Shown here: one piece after another, positions 7,823 to 15,526 of the stretch
Numbering within the stretch: position 1 is the first letter of the stretch
Layout: every line of letters begins with the position of its first letter
Translations under genes and position numbers: made by a program
The notes under the pieces: generated by a model
Databases searched by the model: none
What the model saw: the letters and a program-made list of their open reading frames with translations, nothing else
Told to the model about the DNA's origin: nothing
From: an uncultured Bacteroidales bacterium
GTDB taxonomy: Bacteria > Bacteroidota > Bacteroidia > Bacteroidales > UBA932
Direction of reading: 5' to 3'
DNA length: 26,266 bases
Assembly: GCA_937901105.1 (NCBI GenBank)
Contig: CALCHD010000110.1
Span: forward strand, 1-26,266

Positions 7823-8992
7823 TTAGTTTGCTCTCTCGATAACAACAACTCTTGTAAGAGTACGGCTGTTCTCCCACATGTTGTCCTGACCGCCTAGGCC
7901 TTTCCACTCAATCTGGCTCTCGCTTACGCCAGCTTTGATAAGTGCATTGTAAACAGCCTCAGCACGTTTGTCAGAAAGTTTCTGGTTAGTTCTAGCAGAA
8001 CCGGTAGCTTTGTCAGCATAACCTTTAACAACGTATTTAACGTCTGGATTAGCTTTCATGATATCAGCTGCAAGGCCAATGTTAACTTTGCCTTTAGCGT
8101 CAATCTTAGCGCTTCCAATAGTGAAGAATACTGCTCTAGGACCAGCAACCTCAACCTCAACTGGAGCTTTAGCTTTCTCTTTAGCCAACTCATCGTTTGC
8201 AGCAACCAAAGCAGCTTTCTCTTTAGCCAACTCTTCTTTAGTTGCAGCTAGAGTAGCCTGCTCTGCAGCCAAAAGCTCTTTGTATTTCTTGATGTCACCA
8301 TTTGCAGCAACAAGTAGAGCCTCGTTAGTAACTTTAACAAATTTCTTGCCACCGAAGAAGTATGTAGCGCCGAATGAAGCACCTACAAAACCGTTAGCGT
8401 AAGTTGAGCTCAAGTCACCGAATGGTGAATCAGCCAACTCACCTCTTACCTCTAGGTTAAGGGCCCATTTGTTGTTAATGTTGTAAGCTGCACCCAAACC
8501 TGCAGAACCGTTGATCAATGCTTTAGCATCTGCATTACCTGCCATCTCTGCTTTAGCAATGTTCAAGCCAGGACCCATGAATGCATAAACCTCAAAGTTT
8601 CTGTCTGGGTTATAGCCTGCAACTGCGTTTGAAATGTTGAACATCATATCAGCGCGAACTGCTACGAAATTCTTCTCAATGTTTCTCCACTCGCCAGGGA
8701 TTACACCTGTAGCGTCAACATATCTGTTTGAGTACAAGTCAGCCTTGCCGAATGAAACCATTCCTCTAACACCCCAGATAGGGTTAATCAATTTACCAAC
8801 AGATACATTAGCTGCAAATGTAGCGTTGTTGTCTGAACCAAATGGGTCTACACATTTCTGAACACCAGCGCTTAGGCTCACAAAGTAATTGTCTTTAGAG
8901 CTCTCTGCATAGTATCTGCTCTTTGTCTGAGCTGTTGCTACTGTAGCAAAAGCTGCCAACATCAAAGAAAGAAAAACTAGTCTGCTTTTCAT
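7823..8992 (-). CDS. OmpA-family outer-membrane protein
   Basis: Outer-membrane protein that probably tethers the envelope to peptidoglycan; 389 residues. Signal peptide 1-21 ending ATVATAQ. A small N-terminal beta-barrel spans about 33-215 (strands such as NYFVSLSAGVQ and GFVGASFGATYFFGG). It is followed by an Ala/Glu/Lys coiled segment (about 236-275) with a repeated ELAKEKA unit, then a C-terminal OmpA domain (about 285-389). In that domain Asp327 in GYADK and Arg343 in LSDKRAEAV correspond to the peptidoglycan-contacting pair of the family. It is the last gene of a four-gene operon, 42 bases after the YjbH-domain gene and just before a strong terminator. No separate promoter is obvious in the gap. 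Confidence 0.92.
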   Translation of the reverse strand: MKSRLVFLSLMLAAFATVATAQTKSRYYAESSKDNYFVSLSAGVQKCVDPFGSDNNATFAANVSVGKLINPIWGVRGMVSFGKADLYSNRYVDATGVIPGEWRNIEKNFVAVRADMMFNISNAVAGYNPDRNFEVYAFMGPGLNIAKAEMAGNADAKALINGSAGLGAAYNINNKWALNLEVRGELADSPFGDLSSTYANGFVGASFGATYFFGGKKFVKVTNEALLVAANGDIKKYKELLAAEQATLAATKEELAKEKAALVAANDELAKEKAKAPVEVEVAGPRAVFFTIGSAKIDAKGKVNIGLAADIMKANPDVKYVVKGYADKATGSARTNQKLSDKRAEAVYNALIKAGVSESQIEWKGLGGQDNMWENSRTLTRVVVIERAN

Positions 8993-9034
8993 ACTATAGT
9001 CTTTTAAAAATTAATAGTTCGTTCTGTTACCGGA

Positions 9035-9793
9035 CTACTTCAAATGTATCTTATAACACAAGCCCCCGGTAAAATGTTTTAAATCCTGCATCAGAAACTG
9101 CAGCTGGAGCTGATCAAACAGCAGATATGACATTCCAACATTATAGTTTATATTGTCATACTCTGCAATCAGCCTCAAATCAGGCAACATTGACGGATTG
9201 TAAGTTATTCCGGCAGCAATGCCGTTCAAATGATTTGAAGTTCTTCTATTGTACACATAGGACACTGAAATTCCAAATCTCTCTTTTCCCAACATCAGGT
9301 GCTTTGTAGCTGCTGCATAAAAACGGCAGAAATAACCATTTCCATCTGCAGTATTAAGCTGTCCGTCTCCCGATTCTGTATAAGGATCAGATGTTCCTAC
9401 AACCACAGCCGGCATATGCTTCCAAAACTGGCCTTCCTTCAAAAGTCTCAACCTCGCAGAGAAATACCTGTCCTGGTTACAAAACTTTTCAGGGTCAACA
9501 AACCAGCCTATTCCAATTGTCTTGGCCTTGAACATGGTTGCTGTATATGCAATCTCAAGGAACGGAAGAACAGTAAAATTCAAATAATAATTGTACGTTC
9601 CATAACTCCACGGGTTTGGAGTCAGCTCCTTGTTTAGGAAGTTTCCACCCAGCACTACTGTCTTCACATCCTGCATCTCTGCAGAAGGTGCATTAAGCAG
9701 TCCTGTTGTGCCGTGAGTAAATTGGGCAGAAAGCATAGTATGCATACACAGAAAAGCACAAACCAGCAATATGCATCTTGCGAACTTCTTCAT
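9035..9793 (-). CDS. YjbH-domain outer-membrane protein (short form)
   Basis: Predicted exported beta-strand-rich protein, 252 residues. Signal peptide MKKFARCILLVCAFLCMHTM, ending LSAQ at residues 21-24. The mature N-terminus FTHGTTGLLNAPSAEMQDVK and the aromatic strands that follow (WSYGTYNYYLNFTVLPFLEI) match my recollection of the YjbH domain family, which is linked to exopolysaccharide and group 4 capsule export in proteobacteria (YjbH, GfcD). In Bacteroidota its role is not established, and no polysaccharide synthesis genes are seen here. It lies third in the operon, 45 bases after the DUF3869-like lipoprotein and 42 before ompA. It is much shorter than proteobacterial YjbH, so it probably represents one barrel-like domain. 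Confidence 0.7.
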   Translation of the reverse strand: MKKFARCILLVCAFLCMHTMLSAQFTHGTTGLLNAPSAEMQDVKTVVLGGNFLNKELTPNPWSYGTYNYYLNFTVLPFLEIAYTATMFKAKTIGIGWFVDPEKFCNQDRYFSARLRLLKEGQFWKHMPAVVVGTSDPYTESGDGQLNTADGNGYFCRFYAAATKHLMLGKERFGISVSYVYNRRTSNHLNGIAAGITYNPSMLPDLRLIAEYDNINYNVGMSYLLFDQLQLQFLMQDLKHFTGGLCYKIHLK

Positions 9794-9838
9794 GTCAATT
9801 ATACTTTCTGCCTATTAACTTTCAGTTTCTTTATGATA

Positions 9839-10813
9839 TTACTGCTCGTTAGCCAAACCGCCACCTACTGCAGTAGCACCACCATGGTGGTTGTCATGAT
9901 TGTCATGGTTGTCATGAGAATCATCAGGATTGTTGTCATGATTGTCATGGTTATCATGATTGTCATGGTTGTCATGAGCATCGTAGATTGCCTTAACAAC
10001 GCATCCTACCTCGTTGATTACAGTGAAAGTTTTCTCTGTAGCATCGTACATAACAACTGCATAGTCCTCCATTTTGTAAGTACGTACAAGCTCGTAACCA
10101 ACTAGCATTCTTCCGTTACCGCCGATAGTAGCTTTCTTTGCAACATCTTTGAAAGAGTTGTTGAAGAAAGGCATGTTAGTAGCCTGTGATAGAGCCTCAC
10201 CTACATAAGCAGTCTCATCAATTGCTTTAGTAGCAACTGCTGGAGTGAAGATGAAACCTGATTTCTCGTTGAAAGAAACCTCAAATGGCATATCAGTAGC
10301 CTCGATCTCACCAACCTCAGTAACAGCAAACATACCATCCTCTAGGATCTCTGCATTCTCAAAGCCCAAAGCTGCAAGCTGTGAAGCTGAAAGATTTGCC
10401 TCACCAGCAGGAGTTACCTCTGCAGGAAGTGAAGCTGCGCTGAAAATAGCGATATCAACAGAAGTGATGCTAACCTGATCATCACCTACAGCTACAACCT
10501 GTACAGTTCTGGTTACATCCAAATAATTCTCTGCAGAAACTAAGATATCGTACTCACCAGGACCAGCTACCTGTTTCTGGAATGATCCGTTTGATACAGA
10601 TACAGAAGCACCGTCAATTTTTACAGATACACCTGCAACTGCAGCACCTGTAGTACCGTCGCTAACAGTACCAGTAATGTAGTAAGCAGCCGGAACTGGC
10701 TCAACTACTGGAGAAGGCTCTGGCTTCTCATAACAAGCTGTCATGAAAACAGAACAAACTGCCAAAACAGCCAACGCAAATTTTGCGTTCAAACCTGAAA
10801 TAAATTTTTTCAT
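9839..10813 (-). CDS. Lipoprotein with carboxypeptidase-regulatory-like and DUF3869-like regions and an HDN-repeat tail
   Basis: Predicted surface or periplasmic lipoprotein, 324 residues, function unknown. Signal peptide with lipobox FMTAC, lipidated Cys27. A small beta-sandwich of the carboxypeptidase-regulatory-like type spans about 43-105 (YYITGTVSDGTTGAAVAGVS). The central region (about 130-275) resembles the Bacteroidota-restricted DUF3869 family as I remember it. The tail is unusual: five HDN triplets at 280-294, a spacer NPDDS, three more HDN triplets at 300-308, then HHGGATAVGGGLANEQ. Such a His/Asp-rich tail could bind divalent metals; this is inference. It is second in the operon, between two YjbH-like proteins. 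Its segment LAALGFENAEILED resembles the LVSLGFENVAWAED segment near the N-terminus of the upstream neighbour. Confidence 0.7.
   Translation of the reverse strand: MKKFISGLNAKFALAVLAVCSVFMTACYEKPEPSPVVEPVPAAYYITGTVSDGTTGAAVAGVSVKIDGASVSVSNGSFQKQVAGPGEYDILVSAENYLDVTRTVQVVAVGDDQVSITSVDIAIFSAASLPAEVTPAGEANLSASQLAALGFENAEILEDGMFAVTEVGEIEATDMPFEVSFNEKSGFIFTPAVATKAIDETAYVGEALSQATNMPFFNNSFKDVAKKATIGGNGRMLVGYELVRTYKMEDYAVVMYDATEKTFTVINEVGCVVKAIYDAHDNHDNHDNHDNHDNNPDDSHDNHDNHDNHHGGATAVGGGLANEQ
9884..9976 (-). repeat. HDN triplet repeat (9-base units) in the lipoprotein tail
   Basis: A tandem 9-base unit (plus strand GTTGTCATG / ATTGTCATG variants) encodes His-Asp-Asn eight times in two blocks (five and three), interrupted by NPDDS and ended by His-His. 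Near-identical units favour slippage, so copy number may vary between strains. Confidence 0.9.
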
Positions 10814-10840
10814 TGTTGTGATAGTTAATTGTTAATAATA

Positions 10841-12106
10841 TTAAAAATTCAATAATTCCTGTTTTAAATATGCCGGATTGTACTTGATGTCCTCACTCAT
10901 ATTGGACTGGCAGTTAGCCTTAAAGCTCTGCCCGTATACAAACGTTCCGCCGGCATTATACTCAAATCCCCATATTCTGCTGGTTGTAACCCTAGGGATA
11001 TAGCCTTTTCTCTTATACTTGTAAGGAGGAAGGTTTATTACAAACCTGAAGCCTCCGTTTATTCCGTTGTTATGCCAATCGTCGGGAACATACATTCCAT
11101 AAAATCCGATTGAACAGTATTTCATATGACGGATCATGTCAAACCTGACTCCGCATTCCCCCTGGAGATATTTCTCTCCACGCAAACTGAACTGTGTATC
11201 CCAGTCCTTATAATAATAGTTTGCTGCAATATGCCCTGTCACCTTTCCGGAATTCTTGTCATATCCCAGCTTGAACGGATGTGTATTCTTTCCGCCATGC
11301 CATTCTCCCCACTCTCCAAAAATGGTATAGCTGGCCCTTGCATCAAACCAGAAGTCACCCTTCTTTGGATAATACGCCGCCGCAAGGTCTACACCGTTGC
11401 GGTTGTTGTTGAAGAAGCCTACAGTTCCTGTAAGGAAGATGTCATAAGGCAATCTCACTGTCTGTGAAACTGTAAGGAATCCAGGACGCACATCATCATA
11501 CTTGTAGCCGTAGTCATTCACAATAGGGATGACAAGCTGTGCCGTAACTTTTCCTCCTCTCCACAACGACGCCTCAAGTGTAGGATTCAAATTCAGCCTT
11601 ACCTGGTAAGGCACTGAAAGCCTTCCGTTCTTGAAGCTGAACATGGGATAAAGCACCAGATCAACTTTATATAAAGAACTGTTCTTCCTCTCTTTTCCTT
11701 TCACGAGCTCCCATCCGTCTCCCAAATCATAGCTCACATTCCAGTCGCTCCTTAAAATATCCCTCTCACCTACCTCCTTCTTGTTGCAGCACAAGGAGAT
11801 TTTTGGGACATTGTTGTCAAGCACAATAAGCCTGCAAATCCTTCCATCCTCCGGCATGCCGCTTTTCTGTATCTCATCCAAAGCCTTGCCGATACCCACT
11901 CCTGTCAATCTGTATGTGTTGTTCTCCAGCAAAAACACCCTTTCCGAATCATCCTCTGCCCAGGCAACATTCTCAAATCCCAGACTCACCAGTGCCTCCA
12001 CTGTGCTTTCCCCTCCTTGGGCAAACGCAGCCAATGGCATCAAAAACGCACATAATAAACACAAAAACATGCGTTCCAGGCTATTACGAGAGGGCTTCCT
12101 ATCCAT
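10841..12106 (-). CDS. YjbH-like outer-membrane beta-barrel protein (long form)
   Basis: Exported protein of 421 residues (or 409 if Met13 at 12070 is the start), predicted to be an outer-membrane barrel. The hydrophobic stretch MFLCLLCAFLMPLAAFAQ at 13-30 is the signal peptide. An N-terminal globular part (about 31-150) contains TVEALVSLGFENVAWAED. The rest is rich in aromatic amphipathic strands (for example FKLGYDKNSGKVTGHIAANY). The segment KRKGYIPRVTTSRIWGFEYN near 363-382 and the overall pattern suggest the YjbH/GfcD-like group, less certainly than for the shorter neighbour. It ends in Phe, as many outer-membrane barrels do. First gene of the envelope operon, with a good promoter 32-61 bases upstream. 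No catalytic motif is visible. Confidence 0.55.
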   Translation of the reverse strand: MDRKPSRNSLERMFLCLLCAFLMPLAAFAQGGESTVEALVSLGFENVAWAEDDSERVFLLENNTYRLTGVGIGKALDEIQKSGMPEDGRICRLIVLDNNVPKISLCCNKKEVGERDILRSDWNVSYDLGDGWELVKGKERKNSSLYKVDLVLYPMFSFKNGRLSVPYQVRLNLNPTLEASLWRGGKVTAQLVIPIVNDYGYKYDDVRPGFLTVSQTVRLPYDIFLTGTVGFFNNNRNGVDLAAAYYPKKGDFWFDARASYTIFGEWGEWHGGKNTHPFKLGYDKNSGKVTGHIAANYYYKDWDTQFSLRGEKYLQGECGVRFDMIRHMKYCSIGFYGMYVPDDWHNNGINGGFRFVINLPPYKYKRKGYIPRVTTSRIWGFEYNAGGTFVYGQSFKANCQSNMSEDIKYNPAYLKQELLNF

Positions 12107-12137
12107 TAAGCAACATTTTTACAAATTATACAGACTG

Positions 12138-12167
12138 CAAAGATATTCAATTTCCAACAAAAACAAA
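12138..12167 (-). promoter_or_regulatory. Promoter of the YjbH/DUF3869/OmpA operon
   Basis: Minus-strand TATCTTTG at 12145-12138 and TTTG at 12167-12164 with 18 bp between, close to the Bacteroides consensus. It lies in the 175-bp gap downstream of the fumarase terminator and 31 bases before the ATG at 12106. It is the only strong promoter match found for the four-gene operon. Confidence 0.65.
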
Positions 12168-12224
12168 AAAAATAAATCATTTTGAACCTTTTTCCATCTG
12201 GTCCCAAACAACGGATTTTCAGGC

Positions 12225-12257
12225 AAAAAAAGTGGGCATCGCCACTGCAATGCCCAC
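12225..12257 (-). terminator. Intrinsic terminator after fumarase
   Basis: GTGGGCAT..GC arms at 12232-12242 and 12247-12257 pair with one mismatch around a 4-base loop. On the minus strand they are followed by seven T (12231-12225), 25 bases downstream of the fumarase stop. Confidence 0.93.
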
Positions 12258-12281
12258 CGTATATATATAAAGGTATTAATA

Positions 12282-13913
12282 TCAGTCTTTACAGCAGATT
12301 GGTCTGATCTGTGAGAAGAAATCGTTTCCTTTATCATCTACAAGAATGAAAGCAGGGAAGTTTTCAACCTCAATTTTCCAGATAGCCTCCATTCCTAGTT
12401 CTGGATACTCAACACACTCTACGCTCTTGATATTCTCTTTTGCAAGAATTGCTGCAGGACCTCCAATACTTCCAAGATAGAAGCCTCCATGTTTATGGCA
12501 TGCATCAGTAACCTCTTTGCTTCTGTTACCTTTTGCAATCATGATCATGCTGCCGCCATTCTCCTGGAACAAATCAACATAACTGTCCATACGGCCTGCA
12601 GTTGTAGGGCCGAATGATCCGCTGGCCATTCCTTTAGGGGTCTTTGCAGGGCCTGCATAGTAGATAGGATGGTTCTTGATGTATTCAGGAAGGCCTTCAC
12701 CCTTGTCAATTCTCTCTTTAAGTTTTGCATGGGCGATATCCCTTCCTACTATAATAGTACCGTTCAAAAGAAGGAATGTAGAAACTGGATACTGGCTCAA
12801 CTGCTCAAGAACCTCCTTAATAGGGCGGTTCAAGTCAACTTTCACACCTTTTGCCAATGCAGAACCTGAAAGATACTGCTCTGGGATAAGACGTGCAGGA
12901 TTCGCATCCAATGTCTCAAGCCAGATACCGTCCTTATTAATCTTAGCCTTAACGTTTCTGTCAGCACTACAGCTTACACCCATACCTACAGGGCAAGAAG
13001 CGCCGTGACGTGGAAGACGGATTACTCTTATATCGTGTGCAAAATATTTTCCGCCGAACTGTGCGCCAATGCCAAGGTTGTGGGCAGCCTTAAGAAGACG
13101 TTTCTCCATCTCAACATCTCTGAAAGCATAACCCTCCTCGCTTGCAGCAGTTGGAAGTGAATCATAATATTTTGTAGAGGCAAGCTTCACAGTCTTAAGG
13201 TTAAGTTCTGCTGAAGTACCGCCAATAACAAATGCAATATGGTAAGGAGGACAAGCCGCAGTACCCAAAGTCTTCATTTTCTCAACCAAGTATGGCTCAA
13301 GTTTCTCTGGAGTGATAAGCGCTTTTGTCTCCTGGAAAAGATATGTCTTGTTTGCAGATCCGCCACCTTTGGCTACGAAAAGGAACTTGTACTCGTTTCC
13401 GTCTGTAGCAAAAATGTCAATCTGTGCAGGAAGGTTACATCCGGTATTCTTCTCATTGTACATATCCAACGGAATATTCTGTGAATATCTCAAGTTGTCA
13501 TTTGTATATGTATCAAACACACCGTGAGAAAGTGCCTCCTCATCGCCGCCGCCAGTAAATACAAACTGGCCTTTTTTAGCAACAATTGTAGCTGTACCTG
13601 TATCCTGGCAGAAAGGAAGCTGTCCTTTTGCAGAAACATCTGCATTCATAAGCATCTGGATTGCAACAGCCTTGTCATTGTCGCTGCTTTCAGGATCTGA
13701 AAGGATCTTTGCAACCATCTCATTGTGCTCCGGACGCAACATGAAAGAAACATCATGCATAGCCTGTCTTGCAAGGAATCTCAATCCTTCAGGATCTACT
13801 TTCAAGAACTCCTTGTCACCGAATTTCTCTACAGAAACATAGTCTTTGGTAAGAAGATGATACTCGGTAGTATCTTTCCCCATAGGGAACATCTCTTTAT
13901 ATACGAATTCCAT
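12282..13913 (-). CDS. Class I (iron-sulfur) fumarate hydratase
   Basis: Interconverts fumarate and malate in the cytoplasm, in the TCA cycle or the reductive fumarate branch typical of anaerobic Bacteroidota. 543 residues, single-chain FumA/FumB type with alpha and beta parts fused. Cys102 (in LPFCQDTGTA), Cys221 (in GTAACPPYH) and Cys315 (in GMGVSCSADRN) sit at the same mutual spacing as the three 4Fe-4S ligands of E. coli FumA (105, 224, 318). The C-terminal beta part contains GPTTAGRMDSYVDLF and KGNRSKEVTDAC. Start ATG at 13913 lies 18 bases after the prfB stop, suggesting transcription from the prfB promoter. A strong terminator follows. Labile Fe-S chemistry implies an oxygen-sensitive enzyme. 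Confidence 0.95.
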   Translation of the reverse strand: MEFVYKEMFPMGKDTTEYHLLTKDYVSVEKFGDKEFLKVDPEGLRFLARQAMHDVSFMLRPEHNEMVAKILSDPESSDNDKAVAIQMLMNADVSAKGQLPFCQDTGTATIVAKKGQFVFTGGGDEEALSHGVFDTYTNDNLRYSQNIPLDMYNEKNTGCNLPAQIDIFATDGNEYKFLFVAKGGGSANKTYLFQETKALITPEKLEPYLVEKMKTLGTAACPPYHIAFVIGGTSAELNLKTVKLASTKYYDSLPTAASEEGYAFRDVEMEKRLLKAAHNLGIGAQFGGKYFAHDIRVIRLPRHGASCPVGMGVSCSADRNVKAKINKDGIWLETLDANPARLIPEQYLSGSALAKGVKVDLNRPIKEVLEQLSQYPVSTFLLLNGTIIVGRDIAHAKLKERIDKGEGLPEYIKNHPIYYAGPAKTPKGMASGSFGPTTAGRMDSYVDLFQENGGSMIMIAKGNRSKEVTDACHKHGGFYLGSIGGPAAILAKENIKSVECVEYPELGMEAIWKIEVENFPAFILVDDKGNDFFSQIRPICCKD

Positions 13914-13931
13914 AATATTATATAAGTGTAT

Positions 13932-14991
13932 TTATTGTTTTGTATTCTCCATCAAATAGCTTCTCATAAACTCATTCAAGTCTCCATCCAGCACCGCTGC
14001 CGTATCTGAAGTCTCACAGTTTGTCCGCAGATCCTTTACCATCTTGTAAGGATGCAGCACGTAGCTCCGTATCTGCGATCCCCACTCAATCCTCTTCTTC
14101 TGCCCCTCAAGCTCAGCCTGCTTTGCCCTCTTCTTGGCAAGCTCTATCTCATAAAGGTGAGACTTTAGGATCCTCAACGCATTCTGGCGGTTATCAAGCT
14201 GTGAACGGGTCTCCGTATTCTCAACAACTATGCCGCTTGGGATATGCCTTACCCTCACGCCGGTCTCCACCTTGTTCACATTCTGTCCGCCAGCACCGCT
14301 TGAACGGAAAGTATCCCACTCAAGGTCTGAAGGATTAATCACAATCTCAATGGAATCATCAACCAGCGGATACACAAAGACAGAGGAGAATGTAGTCTGC
14401 CTCTTTCCCTGCGCATTGAACGGAGATATCCTCACCATTCTGTGCACACCGTTTTCAGATTTCAGGTAACCATACGCAAACTCCCCTTCAAACTCAATGG
14501 TAGCAGACTTGATTCCTGCCTCATCCCCTTCAAGCACATCATATACAGTAACCTTGTAACCGTTCCTCTCACCCCATCTCACATACATGCGGAGCAGCAT
14601 GCTGCTCCAGTCATTGCTCTCTGTACCGCCTGCTCCCGAATTTATCTTTAGCAAAGCTCCAAGATTGTCTCCCTCCTCACCTAACATGCTCTTCATCTCA
14701 AGCTCTCCCAGCATATCATCTATCTTCTTCTCCTCCTGGGCAATCTCCTCCTGTTCAGCACCCATCTCCTTCAACAGCTCCACATCCTCAAGGGCACCTG
14801 CCACAGCATCCAATGAATTTACCCAATACTTTACTCCCGACAGTTTCTTAAGGAATGCCTCTGCCTCCTTGGGATCATCCCAGAAACCTTCTGAAGTACT
14901 TATTTTCTCTTTCTCCTCAACATCCGCCTTCTTTCCGGCATAGTCAAAGAGACCTCCTCAGCGCATCCAGGCGCTCACTAAAACTGCTCAT
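13932..14991 (-). CDS. prfB: Peptide chain release factor 2 (programmed +1 frameshift)
   Basis: RF2 recognises UGA and UAA and triggers peptide release. The gene is in two frames: ATG at 14991 opens a 15-codon frame (MSSFSERLDALRRSL) ending in in-frame UGA at 14946-14944. A +1 shift at CTT-TGA-C then joins the 337-codon main frame starting DYAGKKADVEEK. This is the classic autoregulatory site, with the internal Shine-Dalgarno-like AGGAGG at 14958-14953 three bases before CTT, exactly the E. coli spacing. The 352-residue product carries the UGA-specific SPF tripeptide (RISPFNAQGKRQ) and the catalytic GGQ in SSGAGGQNVNKVETG. Low RF2 delays termination at UGA and favours the shift. It has its own candidate promoter inside the end of recX, and fumarase follows 18 bases downstream. 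Confidence 0.96.
14943..14958 (-). promoter_or_regulatory. prfB +1 frameshift signal
   Basis: Minus strand AGGAGG (14958-14953), TCT, slippery CTT (14949-14947), stop TGA (14946-14944), C (14943). Every element of the bacterial RF2 frameshift cassette is present with canonical spacing. Confidence 0.95.
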
Positions 14992-15016
14992 CTTAAAAAA
15001 ATTATTAGACTAAAGA

Positions 15017-15024
15017 CAAAGATA
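15017..15024 (-). promoter_or_regulatory. Candidate prfB -7 box
   Basis: Minus-strand TATCTTTG at 15024-15017, 25 bases before the prfB ATG and just past the recX stop (15032). The -33 region has no convincing TTTG. Confidence 0.5.
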
Positions 15025-15031
15025 AGAAAAA

Positions 15032-15517
15032 CTACTTGAAATCCTTAATTATATCCATAATTTGGCAATACTGGAAACCACGGCCCAGTGCAAACCTCAA
15101 CACCTTCTCCCGTTTCTGCTGCAAAAGGAGATCAGACTTTAGCGAATTCCACTTTTTCTGCAATATTTCATTGAGCCTGCCGGAAGCAAAGCACTCCATA
15201 TTCTCTGCAATGGCTTTATTCACTACCGGCTCTGCCACCCCCAACCCCTTAAGGTTAAAGGCAATCTTCACTGCGCCCCACCCCGCAAAACGGGCCTTGT
15301 CCCTCACATAGGAACCGGCAAAACGGGCATCATCCACAAACCTCTCCTTCACAAGAGAGTCAATTATCCCCTCTATCTCCCCTTCAGTGAACTCCGCCAT
15401 CCCCTTCTGCTTTTGCGCAGCACTCCAACGCTGGAGCTTCCTGCGCACCTGCCCGCTGCACTGCTCGCACCTGCTGCACTGCCCCTGAAGTCTTGCCAAC
15501 GCCTGCTCCGGTGTCAT
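15032..15517 (-). CDS. recX: RecX-family regulator of RecA
   Basis: RecX binds RecA filaments and usually inhibits recombinase and coprotease activity. 161 residues, normal for the family; all-helical tandem RecX repeats with characteristic segments VKERFVDDARFAGSYVRDKA (about 55-74), GWGAVKIAFNLKGLGV (about 79-94) and a final GRGFQYCQIMDII. The N-terminus is cysteine-rich (CSRCEQC at about 14-20), which is not essential to the family. It starts 9 bases after the patatin/barrel gene stop, so it belongs to the rlmN-patatin-recX operon. recA itself is divergent, about 3.4 kb away. Confidence 0.88.
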   Translation of the reverse strand: MTPEQALARLQGQCSRCEQCSGQVRRKLQRWSAAQKQKGMAEFTEGEIEGIIDSLVKERFVDDARFAGSYVRDKARFAGWGAVKIAFNLKGLGVAEPVVNKAIAENMECFASGRLNEILQKKWNSLKSDLLLQQKREKVLRFALGRGFQYCQIMDIIKDFK

Positions 15518-15526
15518 ATCCTGCAG

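Noticed and set aside
9713..10105. Plus-strand frame rich in Val/Met/Ile that looks like a membrane protein
   Set aside because: It is the complement of the HDN repeat; the hydrophobic pattern is an artefact of the 9-base repeat.
13932..14991. prfB as a frameshifted pseudogene
   Set aside because: The in-frame TGA sits in the canonical RF2 +1 frameshift cassette, and the rest of the gene is intact, so this is normal regulation.
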